Source: Sphaerosporella brunnea (lineage: Eukaryota > Ascomycota > Pezizomycetes > Pezizales > Pyronemataceae). Taken from it: a stretch of DNA of 64,000 bases. Made by a program: the position numbers and the translations under genes. The notes below the pieces were generated by a model. It made no database searches and was not told where the DNA came from. It saw only the letters and a list, made by a program, of their open reading frames with translations. Each line of letters starts with the position of its first letter. Within the stretch, counting starts at the first letter, position 1. Location: assembly GCA_008704415.1 (NCBI GenBank), contig VXIS01000034.1, positions 62,001 to 126,000 of the forward strand. The letters run 5' to 3'. This document shows positions 57,549-64,000 of the stretch, piece by piece.

Positions 57549-60485
57549 ACTTAGCTTCTTGCCGGGAAATGGGCTGAGATTCAATGTAACTTCTTGATTG
57601 CTTTACTTATTGCCCGACTGCTCTGCTGCTTTTGCTCTGCTGCTGTTCTTACTGCGATTATTGCGTTGCGTTCGTTATTTCTGCTTATGCTTTTCATCTC
57701 TGTTTTTTTTTTTTTTCTCTGTTTCTTTTGTTCAGAGACAGGTGGGTGTGGTTGGTTACTGGTGTGAATGATGCATTGAGATATGGGGTCTTATGAAGGA
57801 AAGGAGATGAGATCAATATGGGGGGATTATTTTAACTGCCTAGTTGGTTATGGGTTCTTGTGAGCACGCGGGGTGGGATAGAGCTATGGAAGGAGGGTGG
57901 TGGATTTGGCCGGAGGTGCTGAGCTCTTAGATGTACTTAGCGTACGATACCAGTTTTTTATGGATTGATATTTTCTGGGATTGTTGGCTGTTCGTGAATT
58001 CTGGTGTGATATTAATATGTCACTCGGAGTCAGGCCAACCGTCCACGCAAACAACCAAGACCTTGCTACCCTAGGTGTACTGTGGAGCTGGCTTCAACTG
58101 GATTGTATGGTGAAAGCCACCATCATGGTCGTCATAATCAGCGTGTGAATCTAAGAGCCCAGCTATGTACATACCTTCCTGAGCGCTGATCTTTCAATGG
58201 AACCTCGAGCTCAGGAGAGAGCTCTAGAATGCTTTTTTTTTTTTTTTTTTTTTTTCGGGAAAACGCTTAGGTTCTACCGAGATTGCAAAGGATATCAACG
58301 ATAGGAGCTTGAGTTTGGTAGTCTGACGAGCTTTTTGTGTTGCAGGAGGTTGGACAGAGTCATTGAAGATCACTCGACTTTTGTTTTAAGATAGGGGTTG
58401 ATAATTACGGTTCAATTAGGTACACGGTTCTGTATGTGACTTTAAGTTTAGGTAAACTCACGCTGTAGATCATTGCGCCTGGAACCGGTATAAAAGGTTT
58501 GTTTTATAGTGAGATAGCTAGCGCTCGGCGGCGTCGGAGCCCAAGAGAAAGTGAGATCGGGCTCGGCAACCCAATAGAAGGTGGAGTAGAGCAATTCCTG
58601 GATATAAAGCGGCCCTCTCTCTTCGAATTCCGACTCGGAGTGACTCACTACCTACCACTGCCTGAGCCCTAAAAAAATGCCGTCACTTGTTGTGCCCGAA
58701 AAGACAAAGTGTGCCTTTTTTTTCGTCAGGAAGCACTGCGCAAGCACGTAGTCAGTTTGCCAAATACAGCCCTTTCCGTCGCCAAAGCCATATCTGGGCA
58801 ACTGGCTTAATTTCTGGAAAGAAATGACAACCCGTTGCACCGGATCTTGCTGAGCTCCTTCACACTCTCTCAAACTCTGTGCCCTCGGAGCGGTCATTTT
58901 CTATATACTAGGAACTTGATCTGAATCGTTCCTTTAGGCAGCCACGTATGTTGGGACCAGGTTGGAGAAGAACAGTTGCTAGAAATTGAGGAGGAACTGA
59001 GAGAAGATGAGTATTTGGAGATGGCCCCGGGTTCGGTGTAAAGACCAGGAGGGGTGCCAGTCGGAGCGGTGGACGGAGCAACGTCGAAGAAAGTCACGCG
59101 AATCATAAGCCGTCACCCGGTGTCGGCGCAACTCTGGATGTTTCAGTGTAGTTTCGAAATGTATGGTAAGCCCTCCAAGACGTGCTAGATAGCGTTTTTT
59201 TTTTTTTTTGCGACTGATTTGAACACAAGTGGGAGCTTCTAATTTACGATGAATTTTGACGGCCGAGTTTTTATTTTCGCGGTTTTTTTTGTTGTGCGGG
59301 CCAATCAGAAAATCCCGAACTTGGCTCGCTTTAACGAATTGGCGAGCGGTGGTTGCGGGAGCGGGCTCATTTCGCCACACACCCTCATTTCATTCCTGAT
59401 GATATTTAGGCCAAATGAGCATTATCTCCTAAATACCACGAATCTAGACCTGCCTTTTTTTTTTTTTTCAAAAAAAACACTCCACTGATGATCATCTGCC
59501 GTACCACATTCCAGTAAGAGTGCCTAGCTTAGGACATTCACGAAATCCCCGGGCCAAGAAACCTCCGCCCCAAGAAATCCCCGCCTCCTCCCCAATGGAA
59601 ATCCCCTTATCTACCGTATCGTCTGGGTCTTAAGCAACGCGGGCCGGAGGGGTGGTAAGGTTGCGGGTGTCGAGGGTTTTCTATTGGTGGGATTGGACGT
59701 CGCGGTCACAATTTGGGTTTGTTCACAACTTTAATGATGATCAAAAGGCGGGGCGCGGGTGGTGAGCGGCATCCTGAGCAGGCTCCCCGGTACGGTCCAA
59801 AAAGGGTGCCGGTAGCGATGCCCCTGTGAAAAGCACCCGGTGCCGGCCTACCAATAGAAAGAAGGTCTAGATCCTGAGCTATTTGGATACCCCGAGGGAG
59901 TTTACTATGGGCGATGGACGACCAACAACGCCGGCACTGTAATGGTTCTGCTGCTGTAAATAAAAATTAGATACCGTAGAGCTTCGGTACTAAGGCAATT
60001 TCACCGGATCCAAGTAAACGCAGGGCGATTAAGCCGAAGATGGTGTGGAGGATGGAACGAAAGTCGTCTGCGCGCGCCGCGAAACGAAACTCATCTGCGC
60101 GCGGGTGACGCCGGGTGTCATAAAAAAGCTCTTGATTATGCGACCTCAAATTTCAACCATTTCAAACAAAAGCAAAGAAAACATGAACGCCAGCCAGCCA
60201 GATCCGCTCCCTTTTCACCAATAATGCTTTACGGTCCGTTTATTCGGTCTGGTGTTGAGCTTGGGCGCCATGTTCAAGTTGGTACTTCCGGGGCCACAAT
60301 TGTTTGCTGCACATCCTTCTCAGTTTCGTTCCGCGGCGCGGGCAGACCAGCCTTTTCGCCATCCTCCCACCATCCTCCACACCATCTTCGCCCGTGCTCG
60401 AGTCTTTAGATATTAACTTTTTGATAGCTTGGCAACACCCCCACCCCTTCGGCCTGCGTTGCTTAAGACTTAGACGATACGGTAT
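57549..60485. other. Gene-free AT/T-run-rich DNA
   Basis: About 2.9 kb after the TBC gene. T homopolymers occur at about 57702-57716, 58233-58254, 59196-59208 and 59456-59468. Frames are short and show no family features. A GC-rich patch with repeated words (GCGCGC, GACGCCGGGTGTC) lies at 60065-60120. Probably repeat-derived. Confidence 0.35.
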
Positions 60486-60530
60486 TTGGCTGCAAGCGGC
60501 CGAATGTAACATGCTTAAAATAAAACAAAA
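60486..60530 (+). repeat. LINE-tail repeat copy B
   Basis: TGGCTGCAAGCGGCCGAATG followed by TAACATGCTTAAAATAAAACAA. Similar to the end of the LINE relic at 33253-33292, with a hairpin-forming GGC...GCC core and an A-rich tail. Confidence 0.6.
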
Positions 60531-60668
60531 TGGAAATCCCTGCTTCAAGAAACCCAACCCTCGCCCTACAGTTGCACCTCAAGAGATCATCACACGACAA
60601 TCATCATCTACCCTACCACACAGTTGCAGGGTTCCTTTGTTTCCTACGTTTTTTCTTCTTTCGCACAT

Positions 60669-60710
60669 GTCATGGCCGCAAGCGGCCGGATACAATATGA
60701 TTGAAACAAA
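60669..60710 (+). repeat. LINE-tail repeat copy C
   Basis: GTCATGGCCGCAAGCGGCCG then GATACAATATGATTGAAACA. It differs only slightly from the 33253-33292 tail and lies 180 nt from copy B in the same orientation. Confidence 0.7.
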
Positions 60711-62224
60711 AAGTCGCAGAGTTCCACATCCACACGCAGCCAAACAAAAATCTCCGCCCCCAAGAAATCCTGGCTTCACACCAAGTCTCATGTCATGTAT
60801 GTAACATCTAGAATGCATATGCATCATGCAGAGGAATATCCTTGTTGCAATGTAAGTTGTTTTTCCGAGATCGGCCTGACTATCTCGAGGACTGTGGTAT
60901 CAATTTTTTTGCGATGTCGTATGAAAAATATGGTTAGTGATGGACTCGACCCGGCTCGACCCGGCTCTGGAGTTTTTTCCAGGCTCGGCACGTGAGCTCG
61001 AGCTGGCCCTTCTACTCATACTACCGGGCGCTCATGATCTGATACGGCGCTCGAGCCACTGGCAGCGAACGGTGGCATGATTAAGTCATCGGTGGCAAGC
61101 AATGCTTGCGGCACCTGAGGTAGGGGTGCTGGGAGGTGAGGTTGATCATGAGATTGGGGGTGGGTTGATGCAAGATGGCCGCGATTGGTGGATCAATGGC
61201 TATCAGAGGTGCATGAGCTGTCATTCGCTGTTCGCACGGGGATTAGCTAAGACGAGCGGAGGGCCATAAATTCTAAGTTACATGGGTGGCGAATTCGGCC
61301 GCCCAGACGCTGCCTGCACCCCAGCCCGCGCCAGCAACGACGACAACGGCACCGCCGGCGGCACCTACTGCGTCAAAGTCGAAACCTAAGCGCTCCTGGC
61401 CGTTTACTCGCCGAATTTTTAAGTATCCGAACACCTGGAACAGAAACCCTAACCCACGCGCGCCCCACCAAAAAAGTTCCACCGAGGATAATATCGTAAG
61501 GAAAAAGCGAAATCTCGACTTCTTTGTGCCCAAAGGCTCGAGGGGGCTCTCGGCCTAAATTTGAGCTCAAGGATAGATTTTTTGGGTAAAAGAGAGTGAA
61601 GAAATCGATTTTTCGTTGCATAGTTGGGGTGGTCGGACAGGGTTTCTGAGTGTGTCCCGATACTCAAAATCCGGCGAGTAGCCCGGCGCAGAAACCGACG
61701 AAACACCCACAGGAAATCTCTCCCTAATAATAGGGAGGTTTTGCTGCGTCCGATATCGCCATGTTCGCATATAAAAGTCACGCATATGCACATTTCTGTG
61801 CAGACGCACGCTGTCGATCACGAAAAGGTCATTTCTTATTCCAAGCGTCGCGATATACTAAGCGGAAACGCTAGATATCAATCTGCATCCGAAGCATGCA
61901 GGACCAAGCGACGCACTGGTCCCGGTGCGCCCAGCGCCTGACATGTGCCAGTCCCGCGATGAAGCTGAGGTTAAAGAGGGATGGAAGAAGATCGAGAGAA
62001 AGAAACGCAGGCGGCCCTCGGGCCGCGAAGCGACACAGTCAGCCCAGGGAAGCGCGCCTTCCCGGGCCCAAGTGGCTCGGGACCGGGGTATGAGCTTTAT
62101 CTTCTTCCTTGGAGGAGCTGCTGACACCAAGCCGCACAATGCACGCAAACCAGGGGGGCGGGCTCAGGGGGAGGGGAGAGTGAACCTCAGTCTTATCTGT
62201 ACACGAGTTGCGATTTCTTTGATT
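60711..62224. other. Unrecognised sequence between LINE-tail copies
   Basis: A plus-strand frame at 61286-61558 (90 codons, Ala/Pro/Thr-rich then basic, KSKPKRSWPFTRRIF) and a Lys/Arg-rich frame at 61925-62236 might come from retroelement first ORFs, but I cannot place them. A direct repeat of CTCGACCCGG occurs at 60953-60973. Confidence 0.3.
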
Positions 62225-62346
62225 TTCTTTCCTTGAGACAGCCGCAGGCCCCAGCAGTAGGCCTAGGCCTAAGGGGTAGCACAATCTCTCTCCTCTATAT
62301 ATAAGCCATGGTCGCGAGCGGTCGAATGCAATATAATTAAAACAAA
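62225..62346 (+). mobile_element. LINE 3' end, copy D
   Basis: A longer match to the LINE relic 3' end. TTTCTTTCCTTGAGACAGCC, then GTAGGCCTAGGCCTAAGGGG, a pyrimidine-rich step, and CATGGTCGCGAGCGGTCGAA with TGCAATATAATTAAAACAAA. The order of these blocks equals 33187-33292. No RNase H or polymerase frame is visible upstream, so it is a severely truncated copy. Confidence 0.65.
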
Positions 62347-64000
62347 AAAGCGAGACATCCGTTGCATAGCCTCTCACTCGACTCTGCGATTTTTCTAACC
62401 ATGCGTTCGAGCCGGGCCTGGCCAATATAGTTTGTCAGAGAGATCATGCACGAAGAAAGGCGGCTAAGTGGGCTGCGCTTTGCAAATTATCAACTCCGTT
62501 GGATACCGGCCGCAGCACGTGTTGCTAGGGGTATCACAGACTGAGCATTTTACCTGGCTATGGCTTAAATGAAACTATGCTTTGAAAACGGCACGGTAAG
62601 GCCGAAGGCACGGGCCGGACGCTTCTCTCAGCTGAAGTACCGATAGCCCCTATCTGCAAGACTTGCTTCCGGCGGTGGTGGTACCGTCTGGCAATGAGAC
62701 AGACTCGTAATCACTGACTTCGGTGCTGTAAAAGGGGAAAGCGCAAGATGTGGAAGGCGGTGGAGCGGTGAACAGAAAGGAGTACCTTTGCCACGCGGGG
62801 ATAAATGCGGTACAGTACGGCTGCAATGCTAGCTTATTTAGAAGAGACGGAGGTAGGGATATATATTGTCAGTCAAAACAGGGAGAGCCCGATTCGGGTG
62901 TCAAATTGCTCCTGATAGGGAAAAATTTGACGCAGGCACAAGCTGTGTATGCGGCCTCAAGAGCGGGCTCCGGCAGGGAGCCCGAGAATTTGTTTTTTTT
63001 GTTTTCGGCCGTAACGGCGGCCGAATGCAGTAGGTAGTATGACGAAAGAATGAGCCTCAAACGAGTCGGCCCGGACTTGAGGTATGATTCAGACCCGGAG
63101 GCTCGGCCCCACCTTTTCCGTACATTCCCGCGGCCCCGACTCTTCTCTTCTCCCCGTAGGCAGGTAGTACTTGGGAACTCTCACATTAAGTCACGAGTGA
63201 TGCCTTATAATTAAAATATTAAAAATGCCGCGAATAACCGGCTCATACCGAAGCTAACAAAAAAAAATTGGTTCGGCAGCGCGCGGCTCGCTTATCTCAA
63301 GCACTGATAGGAACCATAATAGGCAGCCAAGTCGTTTGCAATTTGGCGTCCATCAGTCGGCAACATCCGAGGTTTGACATAATGCAGAGTCGTAAACGGG
63401 GTTTTTAGAAAAAAAGACGGGTGAGCGAGACTTTCTCGATCTGGCGATTTAAAACATATGCCGGCCCCGAGTAAAATGGCCCGCCCGAAGATGTCTTAGA
63501 TACATGTGCACATATTTCTTTTCCAGAAGCACCCCAAAAAGCAAAGTTGCGGCTCGCGTGCGGTGATGGTGATGGTCCGGCAGTAATTGCCGACTGAAGG
63601 GGTTCTCCACCACTTCACCAAGCGGAACTTCTGCTTCTACGCCCCGCTGCCGGATATCCGGGTTGGCGAAGAGGTGGGGTAAAAGGAACGCCATTCGAGT
63701 CGGCGAATCTGGTGGATACGAGACATCACCATTCCCACAGTTGTGGTTCGTTCTGAACAGAGTCGTTGCCTTTTTAAGAGATTTGCAGGCCAAGGTTATG
63801 ACAGCTGAACCTGAGGATTGCCTAAAAAGGCAACCTGCAGAAGTTTTAATGACGGGCTATCAGTGTTTCAAAGTGGGGGCTAGGGCTTAGGGGGGAGGGT
63901 GGTTAACTCCGGTTGTTCAGGCTGGATTTCCTCCATGCTGGGCTTAAAAGCATGGCAAAGCCCACGTTTAATATTCTTCGGCTCGGAGAGATCGCGCAGG
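62347..64000. other. Gene-free end of window, repeat-like
   Basis: No supported gene. A weak further LINE-tail-like block, TTTTCGGCCGTAACGGCGGC followed by CGAATGCAG, lies at 63002-63032. A minus-strand 114-codon frame at 63793-63449 shows no family features. The window ends in unrecognised sequence. Confidence 0.35.

Noticed and set aside
63449..63793. 114-codon minus-strand frame near the window end
   Set aside because: No family features and located in repeat-like DNA.
1..64000. tRNA, 5S or other RNA genes
   Set aside because: Looked for A-box/B-box-like words and cloverleaf arms by eye on both strands; none convincing. A tRNAscan or Rfam run would settle it.
1..64000. Secondary-metabolite or other functional gene cluster
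   Set aside because: No polyketide, peptide synthetase or terpene backbone gene; the genes are unrelated housekeeping functions.

Overview
The window is nuclear DNA from a filamentous ascomycete fungus (Pezizomycotina-like). The protein-coding genes are split by many short introns (about 46-75 nt) with GT...AG borders and CTAAC/CTAAT-like branch sites. The gene content is typically fungal: SPX phosphate transporter, KTR-type mannosyltransferase, TOM1/HUWE1-type HECT ligase, HET-C2-type glycolipid transfer protein, Gta3-like amidotransferase subunit. I cannot name the genus from sequence alone. I rebuilt exon structures by hand from splice borders, reading frame and remembered family conservation; no alignment was run.

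Layout. 0.1-27.7 kb is a gene-dense housekeeping block: pho88/SND3 (-) head-to-head with an SPX-domain phosphate transporter (+), then AIP1 (-), an arrestin-fold protein (-), a gene-poor gap with a dead DDE transposase (12.6-13.1 kb), a bZIP factor (+), a KRE2/MNT1 mannosyltransferase (+), a MITE with long terminal inverted repeats (18.0-18.7 kb), a GatC/Gta3-like protein (-) divergent from SEC17/alpha-SNAP (+), dynactin p150Glued (+), and a secreted multi-dibasic-site preproprotein (-). 27.7-33.4 kb is a transposon graveyard: a Ty3/gypsy integrase-chromodomain relic, a palindromic pogo-like mini-element, and a Tad1-like LINE 3' end. 33.4-57.5 kb is genic again: GLTP/HET-C2 (-), a broken fumarylacetoacetate-hydrolase-like copy, PRPP synthetase (-), the 4046-residue TOM1-like E3 ligase (-), and a TBC-domain Rab GAP (+). 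57.6-64 kb has no gene I can support and carries further copies of the LINE-tail repeat.

How the genes fit together. The conserved genes serve basic cell biology: phosphate and ER membrane protein biogenesis, actin turnover, vesicle fusion and Rab control, dynein transport, glycosylation, mitochondrial tRNA charging, nucleotide precursor synthesis and ubiquitination. They do not form a pathway cluster.

The most unusual locus is 26869-27720. It encodes a secreted precursor with a signal peptide, three evenly spaced dibasic sites, a cysteine-free glycosylatable middle and cysteine-bearing end chains, an arrangement like that of alpha-gamma-beta killer preprotoxins. Other points worth checking are a probable GC-AG intron in TOM1, several in-frame retainable introns, a dispersed LINE-tail repeat family, and a bZIP gene whose start codon cannot be reached by ordinary splicing.
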